Assembly (NCBI RefSeq): GCF_029854195.1
Contig: NZ_CP122960.1
Span: 2,486,001-2,550,000, forward strand
Source: Amylibacter sp. IMCC11727
GTDB lineage: Bacteria > Pseudomonadota > Alphaproteobacteria > Rhodobacterales > Rhodobacteraceae
DNA: 64,000 bases
Direction of reading: 5' to 3'
Below the pieces are notes generated by a model. It saw only the letters and a program-made list of their open reading frames with translations. It made no database searches and had not been told where the DNA came from. This document shows, one piece after another, positions 26,335 through 35,017 of the stretch (its first letter is position 1; every line of letters begins with the position of its first letter). The position numbers were made by a program, and so were the translations under genes.

Positions 26335-27252
26335 TTAAACGGCGAGGTTTGGAATGATCTGCTTTTTGCGGCTCACCACACCTGGCAACACAACCGTATC
26401 CCCCGTCGCATCTGCACCGAATGACTTTGATGCCACTGTTTTCACCAGATCATTTGGAACCAACAGCGTGCTTTCTTCGTTCAGAATATCCACAACAAAC
26501 AGCAGAAGCTGATCAACGCCATCTTCTGATGCTACTGTTGTCATAGTGTCCATCAGGCTTGCCTTGCGGTCCAAAACCGTGGACGGAGACGTGGTTTCCA
26601 GTACGGACACGCGGAAATTTGTGCCCGCCACTTCGTATTTCTTTGAATCCATCCGCAGCAGTTCTGCATCAGAAAACGCAGATACATCAGATTTTGCCGC
26701 AAACATCTCCGCCGCATAGTCTGGGATATCAATGCCCAACTCGTCCGCCAGCGCCTTGGCCCATGCCACATCCGTGTCCGTTGTCGTCGGTGAACGGAAC
26801 TCCAATGTGTCAGACAGGATACAAGACAACATAACACCTTTGATCGCATCAGGTGCCTTGGCCAAATCATCGCCCATCAGATCAGCCATGATCGTCGCCG
26901 TACACGCCAAAGGACGCACGGTGATATTGATCGGACCTTTTGTTTTGATCCCGCCAACCAACAGATGGTGGTCAATGATTTCAATAATGTTTGCATCGTT
27001 AATAGATGCAGGCAATTCCGCTGGATTGTTTGTGTCCACAATTACTACATCATCGCCTTCGGCCACATCTGCAATAATTTCTGGCTGATCAAACCCCCAA
27101 CGGTTCAGCACAAACGCTGCTTCAGTGTTTGGCGTGCCAAGCAGCTTGGGCGCTGCCGCTGTGCCTTTGATTTCAGTCAGATACCATGCCCATACGATGG
27201 CGGAACCTGTTGCGTCTGTATCGGGGGCCATATGGCCAAAAACTTGGATCAT
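26335..27252 (-). CDS. ppaC: Manganese-dependent inorganic pyrophosphatase
   Basis: 305 residues, DHH family II pyrophosphatase. Metal ligands are seen in MIQVFGHMAPDTDATGSA (H, D, D), VDTNNP, and IIDHHLLVG, and the C-terminal DHHA2 domain ends in SRKKQIIP. It hydrolyses pyrophosphate in the cytoplasm. The ATG at 27252 matches the family start (M-x-V-FGH) and has GGAAAAG close upstream; an ATG at 27267 would add five residues. Family II enzymes are less common in alphaproteobacteria than family I, but occur in roseobacters. It sits between ccr and the acyltransferase gene, all on the minus strand, with a terminator behind it. Confidence 0.93.
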   Translation of the reverse strand: MIQVFGHMAPDTDATGSAIVWAWYLTEIKGTAAAPKLLGTPNTEAAFVLNRWGFDQPEIIADVAEGDDVVIVDTNNPAELPASINDANIIEIIDHHLLVGGIKTKGPINITVRPLACTATIMADLMGDDLAKAPDAIKGVMLSCILSDTLEFRSPTTTDTDVAWAKALADELGIDIPDYAAEMFAAKSDVSAFSDAELLRMDSKKYEVAGTNFRVSVLETTSPSTVLDRKASLMDTMTTVASEDGVDQLLLFVVDILNEESTLLVPNDLVKTVASKSFGADATGDTVVLPGVVSRKKQIIPNLAV

Positions 27253-27347
27253 TTTCGTCTTTTCCATGCGATTTGCGTCTGTTCGCGGCGCTTATACCCA
27301 CGCCTGTGCCCTCTGTCACTAGGGTACGGCGCAATGCTGCGTCCCGC

Positions 27348-28727
27348 TCAGCGCAAATGTGCGATGGCGTTTGCGTAATATCGGATCAGGTCTTCTTCTT
27401 GGGGTTTGAAATGATAAAGCCCGTCTTTCAGTTCTAATGCGCGGCGCAGCACCAACATACGCAGACCCACCTCAACCGCATAATCCAGATTTCGGCGCGG
27501 AATGTGCATATAGGCACCATTGGCCTGCAACCGCTCCAATTCTTCGCGTGCAAGGGTTTGCACCTGTTCTTGGCTCAGCGGTGCTTGATCCCCGTCCAGC
27601 AGCACCGTCGAAATCAGCGAAACAGGCAGGATCGGCACAACCTGCCCCACCTGCCGCATCAATTCTTTACCCAATTCCCCCGTCATGCGTTCGTGGGACA
27701 TCTCTGCCTTATCGGCCACAAAATCTTTCAGCGACATCGGCACGCCAAAGCTCACGCTCGCATACCCAAATTTATAGAACCGACGAATGAGGCGCAGCCA
27801 CATATGACGCGTGATAAAGTGCAAAAAGACCCAAATCTTAAAGAAAACTCCAGTCTTCTCCCCCCGATGCGCCGCGAGCAGTACACGGTCTTCCAGCACA
27901 CGATCATAATTCACACCCACAGGCACAAACAGCACATCACGTTCTTGGGCCGCATCAAAATCCGATACAATGTAATTCAGCAGCCCCAGTTTAGCGGGCT
28001 TCAACGCCCCATCGCGCGACAGTCCGCCTTCCGGGAAGACGGCCTGCGTCACACCCGCCGCCGTTGCCATTTGCACGTACCGCGCCAAGACCCGACGATA
28101 AAGCGCGTTGCGCGACTTACGGCGGATGAAATAGGCCCCTGTGGATCGGATAAACTGTTTAAACGGCCAAACCCGCGCCCATTCGCCCACCGCATAGGAC
28201 AACGCGGAACGCGATGCGGCTAGAAACGTCACGATCACATAATCCATGTTTGATCGATGGTTCATTACAAACACCACCGTCGCATCCTTATCCATGTTTT
28301 GCAGCGCGTTTTCGTCCACATACCCCAAACGCACACGGTAAAGGGCTCGGCTCAACCAGCGGGCAAAGGTGATCCCCGCCCCAAAATAGGCAAATGCCGA
28401 AAACGAAGGCACAATTTCCCGCGCATATCGCATGGCCATATCAGCCGCCACGCTATAGGGCACGCCTTCTTCCGTGGAATGTTCAATCACCGCTTCCAAA
28501 ACAGCAGGATCATGGGCCAATCGATCAATCATCACTTGCCGTTTGGTCAATTTAAACGGTTGGATTTGCAATTGTAGACGGTCATTCAGCCGATTGATGG
28601 CCCGATTGAAGCGGCGGCGCAGATACCAGCGCACGGATGGCATCAAAATACGGTCCAACAGGCCCGCAAAGGCCAACAAGCCAGCAACCCAGACCACCCA
28701 TACCGGAATTTCGACTGTTTCAAACAT
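27348..28727 (-). CDS. Glycerol-3-phosphate 1-O-acyltransferase, PlsB-like
   Basis: 459 residues. One N-terminal membrane segment (VVWVAGLLAFAGLLDRIL) precedes the acyltransferase domain with the HxxxxD block NHRSNMDYVIV, the glycerol-phosphate binding FIRRKSRNALYRRVL and the FPEGGLSRDG block. The protein is shorter than enterobacterial PlsB (about 800 residues) but has its motif order, as is usual in Rhodobacteraceae. It would acylate glycerol 3-phosphate at the inner membrane, the first step of phospholipid synthesis. It is divergent from ecm with 141 bases between the starts. Confidence 0.85.
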   Translation of the reverse strand: MFETVEIPVWVVWVAGLLAFAGLLDRILMPSVRWYLRRRFNRAINRLNDRLQLQIQPFKLTKRQVMIDRLAHDPAVLEAVIEHSTEEGVPYSVAADMAMRYAREIVPSFSAFAYFGAGITFARWLSRALYRVRLGYVDENALQNMDKDATVVFVMNHRSNMDYVIVTFLAASRSALSYAVGEWARVWPFKQFIRSTGAYFIRRKSRNALYRRVLARYVQMATAAGVTQAVFPEGGLSRDGALKPAKLGLLNYIVSDFDAAQERDVLFVPVGVNYDRVLEDRVLLAAHRGEKTGVFFKIWVFLHFITRHMWLRLIRRFYKFGYASVSFGVPMSLKDFVADKAEMSHERMTGELGKELMRQVGQVVPILPVSLISTVLLDGDQAPLSQEQVQTLAREELERLQANGAYMHIPRRNLDYAVEVGLRMLVLRRALELKDGLYHFKPQEEDLIRYYANAIAHLR

Positions 28728-28809
28728 TCAGACGGTGGTACGCCACTTTGAAGCTAAGGGCCAGTCTGAATAATCCCGCATTGATTGCGCACGAATGTTA
28801 TTCTGACGG

Positions 28810-28848
28810 TTGCATTCGGGTAATAATCTAACTTATGCTGCGGCGCAG
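28810..28848 (+). promoter_or_regulatory. Possible ecm promoter with CTGC-N3-GCAG motif
   Basis: TTGCAT (28810-28815) and TTATGC (28833-28838) are spaced by 17 bases and could be -35 and -10. CTGC-GGC-GCAG (28838-28848) just downstream matches the CTGC-N3-GCAG pattern reported for PhaR, the PHB-metabolism regulator of Rhodobacteraceae. Assignment is by pattern only. Confidence 0.3.
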
Positions 28849-28868
28849 CACGAATATGGAGTCGCGAA

Positions 28869-30833
28869 ATGTCTAATACCCCTGCCCGCCCTTGGTTGAT
28901 CCGCACCTACGCTGGCCACTCCACCGCCAAAGACAGCAACGCGCTTTACCGCACAAATCTGTCAAAGGGGCAAACAGGCCTGTCCGTCGCGTTCGACTTG
29001 CCAACGCAAACGGGATACGATTCTGATCACGAACTGGCCCGCGGCGAAGTGGGAAAAGTTGGCGTTCCCGTTGCACACTTGGGCGATATGCGTGCGCTGT
29101 TTGACGAGATTCCACTGGAAAAAATGAACACTTCGATGACGATCAATGCCACCGCACCGTGGCTGCTCGCGCTCTACATCGCGGTGGCCGAAGAGCAAGG
29201 CGCGGATGTGACCAAACTCCAAGGCACAGTACAAAACGACATTATCAAAGAATATCTATCGCGCGGCACGTATGTGTGCCCGCCAAAACCATCCTTGCGC
29301 ATGATCACTGATGTGGCCGCATACTGCTACACCAACGTGCCTAAATGGAACCCGATGAACATCTGTTCCTACCACTTGCAAGAAGCTGGCGCGACACCCG
29401 AGCAAGAGCTTGCCTTCGCGCTCGCAACAGCCACAGCCGTGCTTGATGATGTGCGAGGCAAAGTTCCCGCCGAAGATTTCCCAACCGTTGTTGGCCGCAT
29501 CTCTTTCTTTGTGAACGCGGGCATTCGTTTTGTGACCGAGATGTGTAAAATGCGCGCCTTTGTCGATCTCTGGGATGAAATCTGCGAACACCGTTACGGC
29601 GTCACAGACCCAAAAATGCGCCGCTTCCGTTATGGCGTGCAGGTAAACTCGCTCGGCCTTACCGAACAGCAGCCAGAAAACAACGTCTACCGCATTCTCA
29701 TTGAAATGCTCGCCGTGACCCTGTCAAAAAACGCCCGCGCCCGCGCGGTGCAACTGCCCGCGTGGAACGAAGCGCTCGGTCTGCCGCGCCCATGGGATCA
29801 GCAGTGGTCCATGCGCATGCAACAAATCCTCGCCTTTGAAACCGACCTTCTGGAATACGACGATCTGTTTGATGGCAACCCCGCCGTGGATCGCAAAGTC
29901 GAAGATCTAAAACAAGGCGCACGTGACGAACTGGCGCAAATCGACGGTATGGGCGGCGCAGTGGCCGCGATTGAATACATGAAAGGCCGCCTTGTTGATT
30001 CCAACTCCGCCCGTCTGGGTCGCATCGAAACAGGCGACACCACTGTGATCGGCGTAAACAAATACACCGAAGGCGAAGAAAGCCCGCTGACCACTGGCGA
30101 CGACGCCATCATGGTTGTGGACACCGCCGCCGAAGCGGACCAAATCGAACGCCTGCAAGCATGGCGCGACTCTCGTGATGACGGCGCAGTCAAAGCCGCG
30201 CTTTCTGATCTGCGCAAAGCCGCGCAAGAAGGCACAAATATCATGCCCGCCTCTATCGCTGCGGCCAAAGCAGGGGCCACAACAGGCGAATGGGGCACGG
30301 CCATTCGTGGAGTCTTTGGCGAATACCGGGCCCCAACTGGTGTTGGTAAATCTGTGTCCAACCAGACCGAAGGCCTCGATCACATCCGCGATGCAGTGGA
30401 CGCTGTATCCGATAAACTCGGCCGCCGCCTGAAATTTATTGTCGGCAAACCTGGGCTTGATGGCCATTCCAACGGCGCAGAACAAATCGCCGTACGCGCA
30501 CGCGATTGCGGCATGGATATATCTTACGAAGGCATCCGCCTAACACCCGAGCAAATCGTCAACTCCGCCATCGAAGAACAAGCCCATGTCATCGGCCTGT
30601 CGATCCTGTCAGGCTCGCACGTTCCATTGGTCGAAGACGTTCTGAACCGCATGAAAGCGGAAGGTTTGGGCGATATTCCTTTGATCATCGGCGGCATTAT
30701 CCCAGACGAAGACGCCGATCACCTGCGCGCCATCGGCGTGGCCAAAGTCTACACCCCAAAAGATTTTGAGCTGAATACCATCATGATGGATATCGTAGCG
30801 TTATTGGACCCACAGGCAGTAGCGGCAGAATAA
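28869..30833 (+). CDS. ecm: Ethylmalonyl-CoA mutase
   Basis: 654 residues. The N-terminal CoA-binding barrel begins RPWLIRTYAGHSTAKDSNAL and contains GLSVAFDLPTQTGYDSDH; the C-terminal B12 domain has the cobalamin motif GLDGHSNGAEQIAV (DxHxxG) and LSILSGSHVPLVEDV. Length and the RTYAGHS start favour Ecm over methylmalonyl-CoA mutase. It rearranges (2R)-ethylmalonyl-CoA to methylsuccinyl-CoA using adenosylcobalamin, directly after Ccr. GGAG stands before the ATG. A collagen-like gene converges on it, ending six bases away. Confidence 0.95.
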   Translation: MSNTPARPWLIRTYAGHSTAKDSNALYRTNLSKGQTGLSVAFDLPTQTGYDSDHELARGEVGKVGVPVAHLGDMRALFDEIPLEKMNTSMTINATAPWLLALYIAVAEEQGADVTKLQGTVQNDIIKEYLSRGTYVCPPKPSLRMITDVAAYCYTNVPKWNPMNICSYHLQEAGATPEQELAFALATATAVLDDVRGKVPAEDFPTVVGRISFFVNAGIRFVTEMCKMRAFVDLWDEICEHRYGVTDPKMRRFRYGVQVNSLGLTEQQPENNVYRILIEMLAVTLSKNARARAVQLPAWNEALGLPRPWDQQWSMRMQQILAFETDLLEYDDLFDGNPAVDRKVEDLKQGARDELAQIDGMGGAVAAIEYMKGRLVDSNSARLGRIETGDTTVIGVNKYTEGEESPLTTGDDAIMVVDTAAEADQIERLQAWRDSRDDGAVKAALSDLRKAAQEGTNIMPASIAAAKAGATTGEWGTAIRGVFGEYRAPTGVGKSVSNQTEGLDHIRDAVDAVSDKLGRRLKFIVGKPGLDGHSNGAEQIAVRARDCGMDISYEGIRLTPEQIVNSAIEEQAHVIGLSILSGSHVPLVEDVLNRMKAEGLGDIPLIIGGIIPDEDADHLRAIGVAKVYTPKDFELNTIMMDIVALLDPQAVAAE

Positions 30834-30838
30834 AGCCG

Positions 30839-31789
30839 CTATTTACTGCTAATACTCCCGTAAACGCCCTTCTTCTCGTCGTCCATTTCGGCGGGAATGA
30901 AGAATTTGCTGCGATCTTCATAAAGCGACATGCTTTCCCCGACAAAACCGTGGCTGGAGCGATTCCCCGTATAAGTAAAGCTTAGTCGACTGGAGTTATA
31001 GCGACCATTCAACAGCAATATCGGATTATCCCCGTCACAGATATATGACCCCCATTCAAAGAACACACCGACCGCCGCCTTCACATCGCTCACGTCATAA
31101 CAAGTGTTCTTCTTCACAAGCTTCGGTGAAGGCGTCGCCTTGGCAACGGCAGGCACACCGCCTGCTTTCTTCAAAGACTCCAACACCAAATCGCGAATGG
31201 CTTCTTCATCGACAGCAACAGATTGCCCAGCACCTGCAACACCAGGCTCACCTTTTTCGCCTTTTTCACCCGCAGGTCCCATCGCTCCCATTGGGCCTTC
31301 AGGGCCCATCGGCCCCACATCACCTTTAGGCCCCCTTGGACCAGTAGCACCAGCAACCCCCCGCAACTCCGCCTGATAATCCCGCGCCAAAAGCGCCGCC
31401 ACAGTCGCAGGATCAATAGGAGCTGCTTTACGATCTTTTACCGCTTGCAGTTGTGCCTCTAACGCTTTGATCTTCACGGACATCGCTTCGATATCCGCCT
31501 GTTGCTGAGGATTTGTCACAACGCGGCGGGTTTCCGATAAATCATCCTGCACCCCATCAAGGGCATCATCAAACTTTTCTACGCGCGCCTGAAGATTGCG
31601 GATTGTCTCTTTCAGCGCGTCGCGTTCCCCCTCCAATGCACCCACCTTTTCACCCAAACGCTGCTCGTACTTGGTTTTTTCAACTTCTTCTGAACGATCC
31701 GCAGTCAGGGACGATCCATACACACCTGCAACGGCGGCAAGTACACCCACGCCGCCTGTCACACCCAAACTCTTCCAATCCGTTGCCAT
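30839..31789 (-). CDS. Membrane-anchored coiled-coil protein with collagen-like repeat
   Basis: 316 residues. A hydrophobic N-terminal segment (residues 8-25) anchors it, then a long charged helix likely to be a coiled coil (30-120), then 15 uninterrupted Gly-X-Y triplets (residues 144-188, for example GPRGPKGDVGPMGPEGP), then a C-terminal globular domain with a cysteine pair (CYDV ... YICDGD). Collagen-like stretches in bacteria form triple helices, so this may be a trimer projecting from the inner membrane. The ATG at 31789 has GAGGG eight bases upstream. Function unknown. The gene is last in a minus-strand row after the DUF1989 gene, 43 bases away. Confidence 0.83.
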   Translation of the reverse strand: MATDWKSLGVTGGVGVLAAVAGVYGSSLTADRSEEVEKTKYEQRLGEKVGALEGERDALKETIRNLQARVEKFDDALDGVQDDLSETRRVVTNPQQQADIEAMSVKIKALEAQLQAVKDRKAAPIDPATVAALLARDYQAELRGVAGATGPRGPKGDVGPMGPEGPMGAMGPAGEKGEKGEPGVAGAGQSVAVDEEAIRDLVLESLKKAGGVPAVAKATPSPKLVKKNTCYDVSDVKAAVGVFFEWGSYICDGDNPILLLNGRYNSSRLSFTYTGNRSSHGFVGESMSLYEDRSKFFIPAEMDDEKKGVYGSISSK

Positions 31790-31832
31790 TTTAAAATCCC
31801 TCAAAGATCCCGTTCAAACTCTATGCCTGATA

Positions 31833-32693
31833 TCAAAGCCCGTGTGTGCGCGAATACCCGTTTGGTTTTGACGGCACCCAACCGTCCAGCGCCCCATCCG
31901 CAGGCTTATAAACTTCGACCTTTAACGGATAACACGCGGCTTCGTCGCTAGAATGACCCGTGGAACAATCCCCGCCTGGGCATGCGGATAAGCCCCCCAC
32001 CAAATCCATTTCCGCAAAAAATTCGATGTAATCGCCGGGTCGAACGGGGCTTGCCTTCATAAAATATTGCTTCGTATCCGGCATGAACCCAGTGGCCATG
32101 AACACGTTGCACACGTCATGCACCAACATTTCAGCATCGCGCACATCGGTATTTGTCCATTCCGCAAATGCACGGCTCAGGTTCGAATGACAGCAGTAAT
32201 GGTAATCCACACCGTTCAAAATGTCGTTGGTATATGGGTCGCAGCGTGTGCCGATAACATCATGCACGGAACCACCATATTCATCCCACCCATACCAATC
32301 GAGCGTATCATAGGTAACCGTTGCCATGGGCCGAATATGCGGAATCGTGGACCACAACTGATCCCCCGTGGATACATGCGTGCCATGCAGCGCACGGGTT
32401 TTACCTGAATAGAAGCGCTCACTCAGATCATTCGCGTTCCAAAAGTTCAGATCGCCGACCTGTGATCCTTCGACACTGACAATTCGACAAAAATGTCCCG
32501 CTGGTAGGGACCAACATTTCGCATCGCGTGGCGGCACAATCACTTCGTCCACCAAAACCATGTTCTGTCTGGCCACGCGGTACAGATCCATCTGCGGCGC
32601 GGGCAAGGTATCAATGGGATAACAAACAGTGGGTTTGATGGCGCGGCGCACAGCTGCGTCACTCGGTTCGGGGGATTCTGGCGTGTTTTTCAT
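31833..32693 (-). CDS. DUF1989 / urea carboxylase-associated family protein
   Basis: 286 residues. The family is recognised by LPAGHFCRIVSVEGSQVGDLNFWNA, the GTHVSTGDQLWSTIPH segment, LVHDVCNVFMATGF and the cysteine-bearing SACPGGDCS. DUF1989 proteins accompany urea carboxylase or glycine-cleavage-like genes elsewhere, but no such neighbours are here and the reaction is unknown. They resemble the cupin-like fold with conserved cysteines that may bind metal. The ATG at 32693 is chosen; a TTG further up would add 12 residues with no clear ribosome binding site for either. Confidence 0.8.
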   Translation of the reverse strand: MKNTPESPEPSDAAVRRAIKPTVCYPIDTLPAPQMDLYRVARQNMVLVDEVIVPPRDAKCWSLPAGHFCRIVSVEGSQVGDLNFWNANDLSERFYSGKTRALHGTHVSTGDQLWSTIPHIRPMATVTYDTLDWYGWDEYGGSVHDVIGTRCDPYTNDILNGVDYHYCCHSNLSRAFAEWTNTDVRDAEMLVHDVCNVFMATGFMPDTKQYFMKASPVRPGDYIEFFAEMDLVGGLSACPGGDCSTGHSSDEAACYPLKVEVYKPADGALDGWVPSKPNGYSRTHGL

Positions 32694-32739
32694 CGCCAGA
32701 GCATGGGGTGCGCACCTGCCCCCTGTCAATCATTCTAGC

Positions 32740-32928
32740 TTACTTCTTGCCACCAGAAACCGTTGCGGCAGCGGCTTTAATTTCTTCGGCGATTTCCATG
32801 GCTTCCTCTGGGGAAAAATCCATTGGAATTTCCACGCCCGCCCCTTCGATGAACAGGCGCACCATACCATCCGTGGTTGGCCCGATCTGCAAATTTGCCT
32901 CGATGTCACGTTCTGTATTGATACCCAT
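32740..32928 (-). CDS. Small conserved protein, DUF6324-like
   Basis: 62 residues, MGINTERDIEANLQIGPTTD at the N-terminus, a beta-rich middle (MVRLFIEGAGVEIPMDF) and a final alanine-rich helix (SPEEAMEIAEEIKAAAATV). I recall such proteins as widespread small proteins of Rhodobacteraceae with no known function. GAGGAG seven bases before the ATG at 32928 makes this start firm against a longer frame. The fold prediction of strands plus an amphipathic helix suggests a small binding module. It lies 46 bases upstream of the DUF1989 gene on the same strand. Confidence 0.7.
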   Translation of the reverse strand: MGINTERDIEANLQIGPTTDGMVRLFIEGAGVEIPMDFSPEEAMEIAEEIKAAAATVSGGKK

Positions 32929-33033
32929 GTCACTCTCCTCAAAGATCGTGGTCGAGCTATCGGAAATTCGCAGCGTTTTCAAGACAGATCAGTCTTGCAA
33001 TTCTCTTTCGGTATCGCTAAATCCCGCGTCAGT

Positions 33034-33110
33034 GCCGGCGTAGCTCAGTAGGTTAGAGCGCTTGATTGTGGATCAAGAGGCCCCCCGTTCGAGCCGGGGC
33101 GCTGGTACCA
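33034..33110 (+). tRNA. tRNA-His (GTG)
   Basis: Full cloverleaf of 77 bases: acceptor GCCGGCG/CGCTGGT with G1:U72 and G4:U69 wobbles, D-arm GCTC...GAGC, anticodon stem CTTGA/TCAAG with loop TTGTGGA (anticodon GTG), T-arm CCCCG-TTCGAGC-CGGGG, A73 and an encoded CCA. There is no G at -1 that could pair with a C73; the base before G1 is T. Loss of G-1 with A73 and G1:U72 is the known alphaproteobacterial form, recognised by a matching histidyl-tRNA synthetase. Confidence 0.97.
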
Positions 33111-33260
33111 CCCCCTCCTTTTTCAGAAAAATCACCGAATACTACGTCTTATTCAGCCGTGATTGACCTCTGCCTATGCAGTGGTGCAAATCATTTGAAA
33201 TTGGGGAATGGATAGGTCAACGCGTGCCACAGCAGCGCGCGCAAACCTTGTGTGGCAGTG

Positions 33261-33476
33261 TTAAGAGCTTGCCAAAATAGAACGGATGGAATCCTGCAAG
33301 TTGGTATCAGCAGGCGCTTTAACGCTGCGTCCAACAACGCGCGTTGTTGGGGTCGACTGCCCAAATGCGCTTGATTCTGTTTTTTCAACGGTGTGTCTGG
33401 CTTTGGGTGAAAACTTATCCGCCAAAACAAAACGACGTTTCGGGGTTACAGGTTTTTCAATGTGCGACTGGGCCAT
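33261..33476 (-). CDS. Hypothetical small basic protein
   Basis: 71 residues beginning MAQSHIEKPVTPKRRF, rich in lysine, arginine, threonine and serine, with no hydrophobic segment; likely disordered or nucleic-acid binding. GAGAG lies six bases before the ATG. The C-terminal LQDSIRSILASS could be a short amphipathic helix. A perfect 20-bp palindrome (33331-33350) lies inside the frame. I do not recognise it; the protein-like character of the frame and the ribosome binding site are the only support. Confidence 0.4.
   Translation of the reverse strand: MAQSHIEKPVTPKRRFVLADKFSPKARHTVEKTESSAFGQSTPTTRVVGRSVKAPADTNLQDSIRSILASS
33331..33350. repeat. Perfect 20-bp palindrome
   Basis: CCAACAACGC followed directly by GCGTTGTTGG, fully self-complementary with no spacer. 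It lies inside a possible small gene 220 bases after tRNA-His. It could be a protein binding site; as RNA it would be a poor hairpin because it lacks a loop. Confidence 0.6.
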
Positions 33477-33967
33477 CTTTACTCTCACAATCGTTACTCA
33501 TAATGCCGTTTTTCAAAAACGCCATCGTCTTACACTTACGCGCATCAACGTGATGCAAGTCCATTTATAACAAATGATCTTGAATGGGGGAATATGCTGT
33601 CCACATTTTTGACCCAACAATAAGGCAGAACCGCCTTATTTCGCGATAACAAGACAACAATCTTCTGCATTTGAATTGAAATTAACGTGAAAATCCGAAC
33701 ACGAGTCTCTGAAATGCGAGTCTTGAAAACCACACATTAAGTAATTGTTTTCAAGTAATTTTTTATCAATTTCACTTCCCAACCCTACGAACCTTGCCAT
33801 CAAAACCTTGCAGCCCCAGAGTCCATCAGGGGCGTCGAATTCCGATTGTTTAGCAACAAGCAACACTGCGTTCATTTTGCAAAAATGCAGCAATTTTTAT
33901 TAAAAAAGGGCCCATTCCAGCAAAAATCGCACGAATTTACGGTTTTTTAATTTTCAAGAATCGTCCC

Positions 33968-35017
33968 CTAGCAAGGGTTTCTCTTGGCGTTTTCATGCAC
34001 CAAGTCCACATCCAAATGATAAAGCCCGCGCCCCTGCTCCTTGGAAACATATAATGCGCGATCCGCATCAGATAATATTTGCTCGCTTGTGCGCTCTGAC
34101 TCTTGCGCCACGATGGTCGCCCCAATACTGGCCCCGATCTTACACGCGATATCTTCAAACAGGATCGGCTCAGCCACTGCGGCGATAATTCGGTGTCCAA
34201 CATCAGACAGCGATGACTTGTCCCCGTAATCAGACAAGACAATCACAAATTCATCGCCCCCAATCCGCGCCACCATATCCGTGGCTCGCGTTTGGCGCAG
34301 CAACGCACGCGCGGTTTCCTGTAACACAAAATCCCCCGCCGCATGGCCGTGGGTATCATTGACCGCTTTGAAGAAATCCAAATCAATCTGCATCACGGCG
34401 AATCCCTTGCCTTTGGATCGGCGCAGCAACCGCGCCAAATGGTTTTCCACTGCACGGCGATTGGCCAACCCTGTCAACGCATCCGTAAACGCCTGTTCCT
34501 CTGCTTGGTCACGCGCCCCTTGCAGGCGTTGGCTTTGTTCTTTGTGCTGCTGGTACAAGATCGACTGCACTTCGATCATGTAAATCATTTCAACGGTGGG
34601 ATCGGCAGGTGAAAAATCATTGTTTTTCAATTCCCGCGCATGCACCACATCCATCACCCCTGCCCCGAGCGCCAAGTTCAACATCGCTCCTCCATCGGGC
34701 ATCGCCGCGACCACCGCTTTCATATTGTGATGCGCCATGGGCGCAATCTGCACCACAAGCGACGCGCCCTCATGCTCCAACAATGCTTGTACTGATGTGA
34801 TCCAAGATGGCCGCTTTACAACCAACAGATCAAACACAGATTGCCCAATGGCCACGCGCCCATCAAACAGTTTTAGAAACGTGCGCCCAGCGCCCGTAAC
34901 CGCCCCGTCTGCGGACATGCGCACATGCAACGGCATCAAAATATCAAGCGCGCGATCCGTGATCCGTGTGTCATTGGACCCGTCATTCTGGCGCGATGGT
35001 AACGGCACAACATTCAT
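33968..35017 (-). CDS. Diguanylate cyclase with H-NOX-associated (HNOBA-like) sensor domain
   Basis: 349 residues. Residues 25 to about 140 resemble the H-NOXA/PAS-like domain of guanylate cyclases (LMPLHVRMSADGAVTGAGRT ... FDLLVVKRPSW). A helix links it to a GGDEF domain with the intact motif RIGGDEF (residues 253-257 are GGDEF) and an I-site RATD five residues before it, so it should make c-di-GMP with product inhibition. The start overlaps the stop of the H-NOX-like gene by four bases (ATGA), so the two are co-translated. Together they mirror the H-NOX plus H-NOXA order of soluble guanylate cyclase, with GGDEF instead of the cyclase. Confidence 0.9.
   Translation of the reverse strand: MNVVPLPSRQNDGSNDTRITDRALDILMPLHVRMSADGAVTGAGRTFLKLFDGRVAIGQSVFDLLVVKRPSWITSVQALLEHEGASLVVQIAPMAHHNMKAVVAAMPDGGAMLNLALGAGVMDVVHARELKNNDFSPADPTVEMIYMIEVQSILYQQHKEQSQRLQGARDQAEEQAFTDALTGLANRRAVENHLARLLRRSKGKGFAVMQIDLDFFKAVNDTHGHAAGDFVLQETARALLRQTRATDMVARIGGDEFVIVLSDYGDKSSLSDVGHRIIAAVAEPILFEDIACKIGASIGATIVAQESERTSEQILSDADRALYVSKEQGRGLYHLDVDLVHENAKRNPC

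Larger units (their letters stand above)
33111..33967. other. Gene-poor region between tRNA-His and the GGDEF gene
   Basis: The 857 bases turn AT-rich after 33480. They hold one possible small gene on the minus strand (33261-33476) containing a 20-bp perfect palindrome. A second minus frame at 33636-33893 (85 codons) has no ribosome binding site and odd composition and is not accepted. I see no other gene, no second tRNA and no transposon remains. Such a patch next to a tRNA is a typical place for integration or decay of acquired DNA. Confidence 0.5.

Noticed and set aside
33636..33893. 85-codon frame on the minus strand
   Set aside because: No ribosome binding site, AT-rich surroundings and a cysteine-rich composition unlike neighbouring genes; no recognisable family.
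33111..33967. Integrated element at the tRNA-His gene
   Set aside because: No integrase, no repeat of the tRNA 3' end and no transposase frame could be found in the window.
33900..33967. Terminator of the GGDEF gene at GGGCCC followed by TTTTTT
   Set aside because: The palindrome is six bases with no loop and the flanks do not extend the pairing.
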